DNA of 64,000 bases from Epiperipatus broadwayi (taxonomy: Eukaryota > Onychophora > Udeonychophora > Euonychophora > Peripatidae), in assembly GCA_028023455.1 (NCBI GenBank), contig JAQFVV010012424.1, positions 1,408,001 to 1,472,000 on the forward strand. The letters are read 5' to 3'. Made by a program: the position numbers and the translations under genes. The first letter of the stretch is position 1. Every line of letters starts with the position of its first letter. Positions 1 through 12,039 of the stretch are shown here, one piece after another. Below the pieces are notes generated by a model that was not told the origin of the DNA, did not search any database, and was given only the letters and a program-made list of their open reading frames with translations.

Positions 1-669
1 TGGACTCTATAGTACAACATCCAAAAAGTTGAATATATCGATTGGTTTTCTGAACTTGCCATTTAAAGTATATCAGAAAATAAGCCAAGAATAGATTATT
101 GGTATTTTTCAGAAACATTATATTTGCATGGCTCGCATATAAATTTTCAGTAGATAGAGAGATAACCACATACTTATATCAATATCATAAGTATGTGTGA
201 GAAATAAATTCACACTTTATAAAACAAAGATGACTAGAAATAGACATGATGTTATTAGTATTATATTTTTATCATTTAATTATAAATATTCGTGCACATC
301 TACCATTATACTTTGTAACGGTCAGGTTTGTACATTTGCTCAACAGACTGAGAGTCCAAGCCAGAGAACCAAAAGCTGACCAAGTCGGGATAGTAATATC
401 CTACGTCTGATCATACCTCAACTCTCTCACTCGTGCTTCCAAGTCAACCCATTGCGAATGACATGCCTGAGGTTACACTCGATATCTCTTTGATCACGTT
501 CCAGCAATAGCAAAGCAGTAAAACATGAGACATTCCCCCCTTATTACATATTCTATTATATACCTTAACTAACTCAACTAGTGATTCATAAGATAATGAG
601 CAAGTAATGAGACTGAGACAAATTTATATTTCATAAATTTAATATAACAATAAATACTCAAGCAGAGTA

Positions 670-906
670 GGTTGTGTACAGCTAGCTCACACGCAGGTGA
701 GTGGATTCTCAGGGTTATAAATAATAATACAAAGCAATGAATGCATGCTCAGAGTTATAAAACAATATTATTACAAAGCATTCCGTGTGTTCTCAGGGTA
801 TAAAATAATAGTATAAAGCATTGAGTGGATTCTCAAAGTTATAAAATAATATTACAAAGCATTAAGTATGTTTTCTCATGGTATAAAATGATATTACAAA
901 GCAATA
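670..906. repeat. Minisatellite, about 50-bp unit, 4-5 copies
   Basis: Diverged tandem units share the core TTCTCAGGGTTATAAAATAA followed by TATTACAAAGCA. Copies begin near 695, 745, 790, 830 and 870. The array lies in the intron-like part of L0. Confidence 0.75.
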
Positions 907-1439
907 GACTCTTAGTAAGCTTATGTCACCTTTCATGTTGTAATTCATGCCATGTTTTATATGTTTGAAATCGGTTATAGTTAGCTAGAGTAATCGAGTT
1001 GATGGATAAATGCTAGATATTACTAATACGTTGAAGATTATGTCATTGTTGCCAAGTTTAAAATATTATAATGACTAAGTTTAAGATTATATTATAAATA
1101 TATTCAAAATCATATTATAGATATTTGCGTGATATAATATTGTTATACAGATAAACGCATTAACTCAGATTCTAGGTCGGATCAAAGCCGAAGTCACTTT
1201 CTAGGGAAACTGAACTGAGATGTGGTGGCAGGGGAACGTCAGATTCTAGTGCGTTAGAAACTATACTATCAGATAAATGCGGCTCGAATGCATTCTTAAT
1301 GGGGTTTATTACCTAGTAAACGGTTCCCTAACCGATCTGCTTGCTACAATGGAAGAGGCCTTTTTATTAAGAACAGAAGATTGGCTTATGAGCCCTTTGG
1401 AAACGCTTTGGTTTCGTTATACAAGAATAAATGTCACAT

Positions 1440-1525
1440 TTGCCTAAACTTTCGAGGCGTGACTTGACGAAATACGAATAACTGTCGCAGTGGCCTAAAC
1501 TTTCGAGGCGTGCCTGGACGTGGAA
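1440..1525. repeat. Short tandem duplication
   Basis: The phrase CCTAAACTTTCGAGGCGTG occurs at about 1444 and again at about 1493, each followed by similar sequence. The period is about 49 bases. The surrounding 1150-1550 stretch is less AT-rich than its neighbours but shows no open frame of note. Confidence 0.7.
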
Positions 1526-1789
1526 CAATCTTGAGATAGGCCATTATAGACATAGCAAGTAGATATGCATTTTTATGCAAATTAGCAATACATTCGCAAC
1601 GCTAAATTAATATTTAATAAATTTAATTACGCCAAAATCTTAGCTTCTTCAGTGCTACTACCACCGGTCAGTTCATAAATGAGATTATTAATTGATAAAA
1701 TGATGGCGATAATGAGAGTCTGATTTAAGGGTTTTCTGCATAGCTACTTATATAACTGGGGACATTAGTTATATAGTATAACTAGATCT

Positions 1790-2290
1790 AATATCAAACG
1801 GATTGTTAAATAATAAAATGTGAGTTATAAAATAGCTCACGCAAATTATTGAAGTTTAAGTAAATTACACATCTTAAATAATTCGTCAAAATAGATCTTA
1901 TTAATAATGAAAAATGAGTTTTAACTAACGAATGCAAATCTATATTTTAAATAGCTTGCGTGAAATATACTTTTTCAGATAACTGGCAAAATACATATTT
2001 TAAGTCATTTACGCAAATATAATTCTTAAATAACTTGGGCAAAATCTGCGTTTTAAATAGCATACGCAATATATACGTTTTAACTAACTTTAGCAACATT
2101 TTCATTTTATATAACTTTAGAAAAGATGCGTTTTAAATAATAGACGCTAAATATACCTTTTAAATAACTTTAGCAAAACATTTTCATTTTCAATTAACTG
2201 GAGAAAAAGATGCGTTTTAAATAATATACGCAAATATACCTTTTAAAATAACTTTAGTAAAAGATTTTAAATAACTGGTTCGATTCACTC
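1790..2290. repeat. Degenerate minisatellite with alternating sub-units
   Basis: Many diverged copies of a 30-40 bp unit with the cores TTTTAAATAACTT(T/G)(A/C)GCAAAA and GATGCGTTTTAAATAATA. Copies are clearest at 2040-2290. The array is AT-rich and non-coding. Confidence 0.7.
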
Positions 2291-3299
2291 TAGCACAAAT
2301 GTAATTCAGAAAAGAGTCTTAGCTATATTCTTTATATCGCAATATTGATATAATAAAAGTAATTGCTCACTCCCCTCCCCCCAATAATTTATTAACACAC
2401 CAGACTCCGTTCTGATAAAAACACAGCATAAATCAATAAACATGAAATTAAAATATAAGAATTGCATAAAATGATCGATAAGATAATAATTTAGACATAA
2501 AAATTTATAGTATGGTTTTATAGAAACTAGATGTGTGTGATTATTTAAATTATTAATGATCAACGGCTACTTAAAGTTATTAATGATCAAGCAAGAATTG
2601 AGGGTGTTCTAAGATTTAAACCATTTTACGATAAACATTTTAGTGGAACATTTAGAAATATTATAAATTATGTGATTTATTTAGCTAGCTTTCATTTAGT
2701 ATACGTTTTAGTTAGGAAATGTAATATTTTGTAGAAAGGATTTACCGGAAAGTCTTTAAGGTCTTGTTCATTGCGCTTCTCTTTATATTCAGTCAGGCTG
2801 GGCTTCTCTTAGGTTTTGGAGGTAACTTCGTGAATTTATCTCGGTGGCAGCTTTCTCCATTTCTCTGATCAGGAACTATCTGGTTTCTCAGATACAGGTT
2901 CTTTCTCTTGTGATGGGCATGGTGGAGGTCTTCTTTCATCGGTAGCCGCTCGTGGAAGAGCAAACGGCTGTCTCTGTGTCTTCTAGCCAACGGTCATTTT
3001 ATAGCAGCTTGGATGATGGTTTTTTTTAGATTTAGCAGTCTAAACGGCAGGAACAGTTTTCTTAGTTAACTCGGGTCTTCGGAAATAAAATTTGGCAGCA
3101 AGCACAAACTTCTCAGCAACAGAAAAAAATTTACACGGATGATGATAGATGATGGAAGAGGTTAGGTTAGAGAGCTTGGTGGCTATTTTGGGCCCCTTTT
3201 TATGCTGTATTTTTGACAGGTAACCTCCTACTTCTGAGTCTGCCACATCACGAGATGACCAGTTCGAATTAGCCCTTAACCAAATATCCAGTTTAGTAA

Positions 3300-5060
3300 A
3301 ATATTAAATATAGCTAAATCTGGACTTGGAAAGACTCTATTGTTTTAATTGACTTCGATTTTAAAAGATATATTTCCAAGATAAATGGTCACAAGCAATT
3401 TGTATAGATTTATGCCTGACTGAATATTATAATTGGTTATACTTTTTAAATAGGTCAAATTTTGGCCAGAAAGGTTTATTTTTGGAACGAAATGTTAAAA
3501 CTGATAAAACTTTCTGCTTGTAATTTTAAGCAAACAAAAGAATTGAAAATTATCTAACTTGGAAAATATTCAAAATGTAATACTGGCTTAAATAATTATT
3601 TAGAAAGCATTTTGAAAAATAAGTAATATTATAAATTTAAACTTATTATGCTATGATATAGATAAATTTTAATTATAGTTATGTTTATTCAGTTTTAACA
3701 AATCGAACAGACTATGCTCGTATATAAATATTTGAGATTGTAATTTTATATTAATGGGACGATTATATACGCACATACTCGCAATATTATAAGCAAAGTT
3801 TTTAAAATTTAAGAAATACACGCCATCTGAGTACAACAAATATATACTATTATCTAAGATAATAGGTGAAACAGGTGTAACCGTTTCAACTTAATCATTA
3901 AAATAAACACAAACAAGTTATATTCTAGAATGATAGACTTAAGTATATAATGCATCATTTTTATATATAATTATTTATATGCATACAATGAACTTTTACT
4001 TATAGTTATGGCATCTCTGGTATAGTCTGGATTTAGATCATAAATAGCAAATGAAAATCAATCTGCCAGAATTTTTGAAGTACTCATATATATATATATA
4101 TGTGTATGTGTGTGTGTGTGTGTGTGATAAAGAAATTAATGAATTAATGGAGCATGTAGTAATCATATAGTTTAATGAAAGATATTTTGAAGGGAATGGT
4201 GAGTGGAAGTAAGAAGAAAGGATGGAAGGGATTGACAATGTTAGGTGATATAAGAGATGGGAAGAGTGATATGGAATTGAAGAACTAGGCAATGAAGAGA
4301 ATGAAATGGAAAAATGGATGAATTGATGATGTGACTACTCTATGGACCAGTCCTTTTGACAGAATACTATTGATGATGATATAAACATTGTAACTAAAAG
4401 AATTATTGTCAACATTTTCTTTCTTTATGTGTATAATTATGTATTTATTGTTAAAACATCATTTCAATAACGTTGCTGAATTAAGAGCCAATAATAACTA
4501 TCACTTATAATGAAAAAGGTCATAGCGATAATGAGAAGATTGTTTCAATAAAACAATTGAAATCCAATAACTGGTTGTCTTGTTGATATAAAAACACTAT
4601 TTTAAATGATTATGTTTAAAAAACATGAAACGTAGATGTCTATCAAACATTTGTGTTAAAGAAGTGACATTATATCTCACGTTTTAAAAATGTTTATATC
4701 AAACTGTAGTATACAGTGGTGGTTATCAACACACATATAACATACAAAGAAAACAAAGGCGCAAATAAAGTCTAGGTTCTGGTTAATTATTTATATGTCT
4801 ATTTCGATGTAAGAAGTTCCCCAAGAGTGAAAATGTGCTGTCAACATGTAATATAAAACCACGTCTTAAGATCGTCAAACCCTTTTTTAAACAAATATTT
4901 CTTTGTATATGCATAAACATACATACATATAGCAAATATAAAATTTTGTATTATCTTTTCATTACTCTATCAAGGATGAACAGTTGTTGACATTTAATTA
5001 GAAGAAAATATTTTTTAATGATATTAATATTGTTTGTAACTTTATAATTTCATTTGTTAA
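3300..5060. other. AT-rich non-coding stretch
   Basis: No credible gene or recognised element. It contains a (TA)n/(TG)n microsatellite at 4087-4126, followed by purine-rich sequence with GATGAT runs to about 4385. Confidence 0.6.
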
Positions 5061-5061
5061 G

Positions 5062-5797
5062 GCAGGGGAAACAAACTGTGGCCCGTGGATCGCATGCGGT
5101 TCTTGACGTATATTTTTGTGATCAGCAACGATTCATAGTATAAAAATATTTTGGCGATGTTTTTTTATGTAAAAAAATGTGATCACATTAATAATGTGTA
5201 TAAACATTTTGACACAATTTTTGGGGGATACGGTCAATCTTTTCCTATAGATGCAGTTGTTATGTTCACGCATTCAATACTAATGCGCTGGTTAATTTTT
5301 ATTGTTCGGTATAAAAAATATTTTGGCAAAAAATGTAAGGAATTAAAATTTAATCACTAAACATTATTTAAATTTATAGACAATATTATTTTATCCAGAA
5401 AATGTAGCTTTTGAAGGCAACAGTTAAGCGTTGATGGTCGAGAGGTCAGCGCAGCCGTCTTACAAACAGTTGTCCCGGGTTAGCGGGTTCGCTTTCCGAT
5501 CGATGCTATGACACATGAAAAAAAAACCAAAAAACAAACAGATAAAAGATTAATAAAGGGGGGGGGGAGATTTCGTGAAAGATGAGAATTGAATTACTTT
5601 TGCATTTCTTCCTTTTGATTATTTATTAGGTATATATTTTTCTTTGATTAAATTATACTTTTTCGATAGTGATTTTGTTTTAATTTGATGTTTCTTTAAA
5701 TAAATATTTAAAAAAAAACTGGAAAATTTTCGTATGACGTAGGATGAATTTTGCGTTTACAAAAATAGCCAATGGCTGAAATGAATTTGTCACCCCT
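5062..5797 (+). mobile_element. Probable non-autonomous hAT element
   Basis: The left end reads CAGGGGAAACAAACTGTGGC and continues CCGTGG..CGCATGCGG. This is the typical terminus of animal hAT elements (CAGGGG..AAACTGTGGCCCG..GGCCGCATGCGG). The right end is placed at TTGTCACCCCT near 5787-5797, which is a weaker inverted match. The flanks TTAAGG on the left and TTTAAG on the right could be an eroded target duplication. The interior has no transposase, only a 69-codon AT-rich frame at 5151-5360 that I do not treat as a gene, plus a SINE insertion. The left end is convincing; the right boundary is an inference. Confidence 0.5.
5424..5530 (+). mobile_element. tRNA-derived SINE, copy 1
   Basis: This copy has a tRNA-like head with an A-box region (GATGGTCGAGAGGTCAGCGC) and a B-box (GGTTCGCTTTCC, usual form GGTTCGAATCC). 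It then has GATGCTATGACACATG and an A-rich tail. It aligns by eye with copies at 24649-24757 and 39297-39403 (reverse). Length is about 105 bp. The copy sits inside the putative hAT element, so it is the younger insertion. The parental tRNA is uncertain. Confidence 0.85.
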
Positions 5798-6118
5798 ATT
5801 TAAGACAAGTTTGTTGTTTTATAATAATTTATTTATTTAAAAAAACTTTTTTTTTCTTTGCTTTTCCTTTGTTGCAGTACTAAAAAACTTAGACTTGTCT
5901 AATGTATGGTATTCAAATATTTTTTTTTCTAAGAATAATAAATTAATGTATGTATATATAAAGCGATAAATCATTTACAATCAATATATCATACAGCATA
6001 TGAACCTGCATATATTAACACCATCTAGCATTTGTCACCGTCCATATTTATGGATATGTTTTTTTCATAATTGAGATCAATCAGTGTTGCACAAGGATAT
6101 ATATATAAGTACATATAA

Positions 6119-6475
6119 TATATCTTATACAACTGATGCACATGACCACACATGTACAAAAGATAAATGATCTCCAATATAAGTATTACATGCTTCATCA
6201 GCACTCTATATGTAATCAGTGCTCAGTTTATATTGGGATAGAAAAATCTTTAAACTTTAATGGATAAGCTTCAATCTTCTCCACTCTCCAACTCTTCAGC
6301 TATCCATTTTATTGAAAATCCGAGGATGGAAGGCTCAAAGACCTTGTTGATGCCAATATTATCGTCATGCCGAAGTTGGTGGTAATCTGGACCAACTGAT
6401 GAAATGCATCTATTAGAGATTATTTATTTTTTACGCATGTACGTGGTCATGTACATCAGTTGTATAAGATAGATT
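6119..6475. mobile_element. MITE family M1, full copy with terminal inverted repeats
   Basis: The left terminus TATCTTATACAACTGATGCA is answered by TCAGTTGTATAAGATA near 6460-6475. The inner parts (CATGACCACACATGTA / ATGTACGTGGTCATGTAC) are also complementary. The internal sequence aligns with 21040-21345 and, over a shorter stretch, with 44720-44825, so this is a dispersed family of about 350 bp. No coding capacity. Confidence 0.75.
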
Positions 6476-6660
6476 GGATAGATGTAGGGAGCTTAAAAAT
6501 TCGAGTTCAAGTCTCTTATAATTAAATTAAGTTTAATATAGATAATATACATATATTTAAATATTTTATATGTACATCTACACATATACACACATGATCA
6601 TTACAATATATATATATAACCAGATCTATGAAAATGCAAAGTTAAAATAAATCACACATG

Positions 6661-7505
6661 CTCATCATCATCAACCATTATCAATCCATTGCAGGATGAA
6701 GGTCTCTCCAAATTCAGTTCATCTCCAATTTTTAGCTTCTCTTTTCCACAACACCCCTGCACACTTTTTTATTTCATCCATCCATCTCACATGTGGTCTC
6801 TTTCTGGGTCTTCTACAATCTCTTGGAATCCAGTTTAAGATTTCAATTGTCCATTTATTATCATCTCTTCTAGCAATATGTCCAGCCCAACTCCATTTCA
6901 ATCTTTTATTTTTTTCAATGAGGTCAGTAACACCTGTTTGTTCTCTTATCCATATATTACGTTTTCAATTTCTTCTTGTAACTCCCAACATGCATCTCTC
7001 CATATTTCTTTGAGTGGTCTGAAGTCTCTGTATTGCTCTTCTATTAAGTGTCCAAGTATCAGATCCATAAGTAAGAACCAGTAAAACACATCTATTAAAA
7101 ACCTTCCTTTAAAAACAAAACAAAAACATAGGCATATTTCCTTTTAGTATCAAGTTATTTCTACCAAAAGCACTCCAATCAAGTTTAATTCTATGATTAA
7201 TTTTATCCATTATGTTTCCATCTGTATTAATAATCTGACTAAGGTATTTGTAACTGTTAACTTCTTCTAACTCATCATAATCAATCTTTATTTTCATATT
7301 TTGAAAAAATCCATTAAACATTACTTTAGTCTTTTTAACATTTATCTTTAGTCCTCCTTTCCTCTGATAACTCCTGCAACACATTTTCTGCAGCTCTAAA
7401 GCATTATTTGCAAAAACAACTACATCATCTGCAAAATCTAAATGACTTAAATAATTTCCATTTACTTTCACTCCTTTAGCTTCCCATTTTAATCCACAAA
7501 TTCTT
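6661..7505 (-). pseudogene. RTE-like LINE, 5'-truncated 3' end (RT palm plus C-terminal region)
   Basis: Read on the minus strand, 7471-7109 encodes the reverse-transcriptase palm. It contains the catalytic LDFADDVVVFANN (FADD motif), then GLKINVKKTKVMFN and a YKYL..I..DGN..DKINHRIKLDWSAFG stretch. After a frame break, 6901-6719 encodes the C-terminal part (KWSWAGHIARRDDNKW... KRPHVRWMDEIKK). This pairing is typical of RTE-type endonuclease-reverse transcriptases. The element ends, on its 3' side, in ATG/ATC-type short repeats near 6661-6680, also typical of RTE elements. Only about 0.85 kb remains, with stops and frameshifts, so it is inactive. Four further copies occur in the window. Confidence 0.85.
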
Positions 7506-8749
7506 TGTTACATACACAGTATATTTTTTTGCTGTTCATATTAAACTTTTCCAATACATTGATTGCATATATATGTATGTGAGGATCCAAAACTTCGAGT
7601 TCGATTGAAAAGTTAAACTGATTAGATAACATTCAAAATATAATATATAAAACGGAAATAAATTTATTAAGTAATAATTAATTCATGAAAATTAAATAAT
7701 TAAAAAAATAATATACTAAAACAGAAATTAGCTATTATCAAACATTAATTTACATTTATTAATTTGCATTAATTAAAGTATTTAGTAAATTTTTTTCAAT
7801 ATTACTAATATTAAAAAGTTATTTCAATAAGCTGTAAATTTCATAAATAACTAAAAAAACACACTAATGAATTAACAGTTTTTATTAATTTCAACAATCT
7901 AAAATATACATTACTATACTATAATTGTATGACAAAATAAATTAGTACAAAATGTAAAAAAACGGGCTGAGTTGAGTAATAACAGCATCATTGAAGTGGG
8001 ATGAGATCTGCCATCTTATTGAATCCACTAATATGAGAATTAACTGCAATTAGACAAGACGTATTTAATATAGATTATATATGGTCAGATATTAGCTCAT
8101 CAGAGGCTAGGTATTGTTTCTGATTCAAACAAGTGTTTCTCTAATTTTTCTCTGGCTTTTATCTCACCCTGCCCCTTCCATACTTTTTGTTGGTTTTGTT
8201 GACTTTGAATAATCATGTTAGAAATTTATTTGTGCAATGGCATTTATTTTCATGTTATTGTGCTATTATATTAGATTCAGAAAAAACGTTTTTAATCATT
8301 GAGAGATAATGTTACTGCATCAATACTACTAAAAGACTGGGAGGCTTGCAGACCCTAATGGATATGTTGGTAGAAATAGTAAATGATGACCCTGAATTGT
8401 TGAGACTAACAATATTGGTTCTGTAATCTTTAAGAATCTGCTATTATTTAATATCTTCATGTAAGAAAGACTGTTTTTTAGAAAGACTTTGTTTAGACAT
8501 AAAAAATGTTACATAAAAATTTGACACTTTCACACTGAAAATAATGAGATCTTATGTTATAGTCAGGATCATAATGTATAATGTTTCTTAATGGTTTTCA
8601 TCTATGTTTGTCAAGCAATTTCTATTTGTGTAATTCAGCAGTAAAGCAATAATCCAACCTATTCTTGCTTTTTTTATATAAAAATCTATTTAAAAACAAC
8701 AATGAAAGTTCAATAGGATTAAAAAATTAACTTTTTTGAAAATATTAAC
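7506..8749. other. AT-rich non-coding stretch
   Basis: No credible gene or recognised repeat. A slightly less AT-rich patch at 7965-8200 has no open frame. Confidence 0.55.
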
Positions 8750-9230
8750 CTACATTAGAATTAAAACAGAATTTTGGCTTAATAAAACACTGAAAATATA
8801 ACCAATGTACTAAAATTTGGGTTTACTTTTCTTTAATATACCTTATTTAAAGTCTAGTAAGATAAATATTATACTTCAATTTTCATCCACTTTCCAATTC
8901 CCAATCTAGTTGAAATCTTGCACACATATACATTCCGGATGATAATATATTTTTTTAAGAGTCTGAAAACAATTTTAGCCAAAGTGCAATTAAAGTTTAC
9001 ATTTTTAAACTTTATATATAACAGCAATATTATTGATGTCTAATGACACTCCTTATAACTTAAGACTGAATGATTATTTGAAATCTGTTTTTGATAATTC
9101 AGTAATCCAAAAAAACTAAAAAAAGTAGAATATATATATATATATATATATAATATAAAGAGTATAATATATATATATATATATATATAATGTAAAGAAA
9201 TGTTTTTATTCACATAAATGCACTAATATC
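8750..9230 (+). repeat. Left arm of a 0.5-0.65-kb inverted repeat
   Basis: Several blocks are the reverse complement of 13990-14640. Examples are TCTAGTTGAAAT with CACACATATACATT near 8907-8935, GTCTAATGACA near 9038, and AAAGAAATGTTTTTATTCA near 9195. Spacings agree between the two arms, so this is collinear inverted homology and not chance AT matching. The arm is interrupted by two (TA)n tracts (9133-9152, 9168-9190). It is either one end of a disrupted fold-back element or an inverted pair of dispersed repeats. Confidence 0.7.
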
Positions 9231-9233
9231 TAT

Positions 9234-10036
9234 TATATATACAAGGGGGCACCCAAAAATAACTAGATGTATTCTCTGATTTGTGCGCCTGTTGTAGTAT
9301 ATACTTCAGCTGTTATATACTTTTTTTCAGGGACTCTTCTGCACCATTCTTCCAAATGTGATCATAGTGTGAAATTATGGGCCACATGATTTTTTTTGTA
9401 AAGTGCATTCCACTTATTTGTCAATTGTTTTATAATGGTTGAAATGTTCAAACAATGTGAAATTCTGTTTTTGTTTGCAGAAAACAGCAAGGGAAAAAAG
9501 TTGTAATGCTTGTTAGAAATTATAAGCAAATTGATTTCACAAAAACACAACTTTATGAGTGGTTTAAATAAAATGTTAAATTTATCACTTTCCTAAAAAG
9601 CATCGCAAGTTAAGTCCAAAGTCAAAACAACACTGATTTTTCTCTTAAATTTAGTTCATAATGGTCAGGCATTTTATCTTAAAGTTCTGAAACATTTATG
9701 TGATGCAGTAAAATGTAAACATCCTGATTTGTGGCAAAGAAAAGAGTAAAACTTTGCCCCAACAAAAAGCTTTGAGTGTGAAACACTTTTAAATTAAATT
9801 ATGGAAAATTTTGCATTTTTTTTGCTGACATAGAACTGGGGGGAGGAAAATGATGGACACCTTAAAATGCATCACTTTGCAAGTGTTTTTGGATCACTTC
9901 AAAGAAACAGGTTTAGATTAGTGTATTGCATTAAATAGACTATACTTTTTAAAGTGACTCAATTTGCAACACCTAAAAATAAATATGCAATTTTTTATTA
10001 CAAAATTTGAGTTATTTTAGGTCATCCCTTATATAT
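9234..10036 (+). mobile_element. Internally deleted mariner-like element
   Basis: The ends are inverted repeats: ACAAGGGGGCACCCAAAAATAACT on the left pairs with the complement of AGTTATTTTAGGTCATCCCTTATAT on the right. TA flanks both, the mariner target. Inside are two collinear mariner-transposase fragments. The first (about 9440-9570) includes KKVVMLVRNYKQIDFTKTQL then YEWFK, matching the DNA-binding region that ends in TQVFEWxK. The second (about 9650-9750) reads GQAFYLKVLKHLCDAVKCKH then PDLWQ, matching the catalytic-domain stretch FYLEVLRRLRDAVRRKRPDLW. A tail at 9890-9965 resembles the C-terminal CIA..YFE.D. At about 800 bp it lacks roughly a third of the usual 1.3 kb and carries stops, so it is dead. 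It abuts the start of unit X. Confidence 0.85.
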
Positions 10037-12020
10037 TGAAACAGATACGCTGTTTCACATATATATTTAAAAGACCCCCCTCCCAAATTAAAATGACATA
10101 GGTTAAATTTAAATCAGACTAGCAATATTTCAAAAATAAAAAGAAAGACTGATTATACTAAATATTTTAAAGAAGAGGAAGAAATAATGAAATTTGACCG
10201 CATTTGAAAATGTTTTGATCAAATTAAAAGAAAAATCGAGCTTTTTAAAATGGGAGAAAAAAAAGAAAAGCCAATACATTTATATTTGCAATTAAAGAAA
10301 GTATAGGTGTTTCTTCATTAAGATTAATAAATTCAAAGTTAAAAATCATTTAAATAAAAATCTTTTTACTGCTTTCAGTTCATTATTTCAGAAGAATAAT
10401 TTGTAAAGCAGAATAACTGTAGATGTCAAGATATTGCTGCAGGCAAGAGAAAATTAATTAAAAAATTGAAAACACCTAGCCAGATAAGTAAAAACAGTCT
10501 GTTTCCATTAAAGAGCTGTACAATGAACTGGGACTAATGGCAGAACATAGATGAAAACATACTAAAAACCAATTGGATTCAGCAGGCACATCAGTGAATC
10601 CATTCTGATAGAGAGAAAAGTATAAATGAATTCAGATTAAAAAAAAAAAGAAAAACAATATTATTTTTTGAGAGAGATGATTGTTAGATTATTATTCTAT
10701 ACTTGAAAATCAGGAAAGACAACAATTTTTTATTAAGAATTTTGAGATTACTAGAAAAGTGAATTGAACCATCAAGCAGCTCTATGAAGAATCAGTGTAA
10801 TTTGGGAGGTTAGCCCATTTTCTCTCTATCCACTACCATGAAATAAACACCTCCAGTGCCTGCCCAAGCCTTTAGTGCCATTCAAATTCAAGACCATCAC
10901 CCCATTATTTTGGAAACAGCAATAAATGAAGACCTTAGTTAAAAGGTAAGCATTAGAAAATAATTCAATTATTAATTCTATAATAGTAATAATGTTTCAC
11001 CTATCAATTATTAATTCTATAATAAGTTAACAATAGAAAATTAATAAAATAATATGAAAACATTAATTGCATTATATGTTCAACATTATAAATGTTCTGC
11101 AAATATAGAATGGCTGATAACAAACTTATGTGTAAAAATATACATCCATGTTTGACTGAATAATAATTATCTACAAATATGAAATTTTTATATATTAGAA
11201 TAATTAAATGATGATGATTTGTAAATGTATAAATGCTTACCTGAATAATACACATCTGGATAAATTGATAAGACCTATGTCTATGTTTGACTGAATAATG
11301 AATAACCTGGAAGTGCTATATATCAGAATAATTAAACGATGATGATTTATAAATGTTTAAATGCTTACATGAATAGTCCATATCTATATAAATTGATAAG
11401 ACCTATGTTTAAGTTTGACTAAATAATAATTATCTACAAACATGAAATTGTTATATATTAGAATAATTAAATGATAATGAATTATAAAGCCCTATCTGGA
11501 TATCTAAATAAACCAAATCTGAATAAACTGATAAAACCTATGTATACGTATACTTAATAAAAAAGCCTTTTAACTTCTTCACACAAAATAAACTGAAATG
11601 AGCTTTCATTTGATACAAATGATGAACTCTATTGGAAGAACTTATCAATAATTATTCTTAATAAGATTGTTGTTATTAAAAATTAATTTTAGTTGTTCAG
11701 TTCCATTTTGCACCACTATTCATTTATTACATCCTGTTCACAAGCATCTCATGCCTTCTGAGCTATGTCCAGCATAACCAGACAATGGTAAATAAGGTTG
11801 TAGTGAGATGGAACTCTACTGGCACCATTTGGCAAACCAAACCCATTAATTTCTAGATGCTTCCAGTCTCTATGGCACTACATCCTCTGATGAGCAGGAA
11901 ATATTCTTGTAGGTGGGATGATGTCTGCATTGGGGAATGCCAATCGATAATTCCTTCCTGCATTAAGCTCATCAGGAAATAAAACCAACCAAGAGTGGGG
12001 TTGGGTGTTTTCCAGATACA
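10037..12020 (+). mobile_element. LTR-like unit X
   Basis: This aligns by eye with X' (59500-61847) at both ends and in layout. It begins TGAAACAGATA with a small hairpin and a run of C residues, and ends ..GATACA within ATAT(TA)n, giving TG...CA termini as in LTRs. A TATA box (TATAAAT, 10620) is followed about 325 bases later by a strong donor (AAAAG|GTAAGC, GT at 10946). A 131-bp minisatellite follows, then the conserved 3' block: GAACTCTACTGGCACC at 11811-11826 and a hairpin GATGAGCAGGAA..TTCCTGCA..GCTCATC at 11889-11970. No coding frame is recognised. The likely identity is a solo LTR or a non-coding LTR-dependent element. Confidence 0.6.
11140..11545. repeat. Minisatellite inside X, about 131-bp unit, 3 copies
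   Basis: Units contain GATAAGACCTATGT, TTTGACTGAATAAT, TATATTAGAATAATTAAA and GATGATGATTTATAAATG. Successive copies of the last motif start near 11210, 11339 and 11471. Confidence 0.8.
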
Positions 12021-12039
12021 ATATATATATATATATATA

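Larger units (their letters stand above)
314..3246 (-). mobile_element. LTR-like promoter/exon/donor unit L0 (partial, minus strand)
   Basis: Read on the minus strand, this stretch has the layout of the LTR-like units elsewhere in the window. A TATA-type box (CATAAAAAG, near 3196-3204) lies upstream of 450 bases of comparatively GC-rich exon-like sequence. A strong splice-donor-like site (CCGGTAAAT, GT at 2745-2744) follows. Then come about 2.4 kb of AT-rich, minisatellite-bearing sequence and an end at TGTAACGG (read on the plus strand at 314), matching the TGTAAC...GTTACA termini of LTR elements. Two short minus-strand frames (3246-3040 and 2990-2793) lie in the exon-like part. They match nothing I know and are interrupted by stops. 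I could not find the other terminus, so the unit may be truncated or extend to about 3.9 kb. Assignment rests on shared layout, not alignable sequence. Confidence 0.4.

Noticed and set aside
3040-3246. Minus-strand 68-codon frame with a TATA box upstream, considered as a small host gene
   Set aside because: No family match; it stops early and downstream frames are broken. The promoter/donor layout fits the LTR-like units better.
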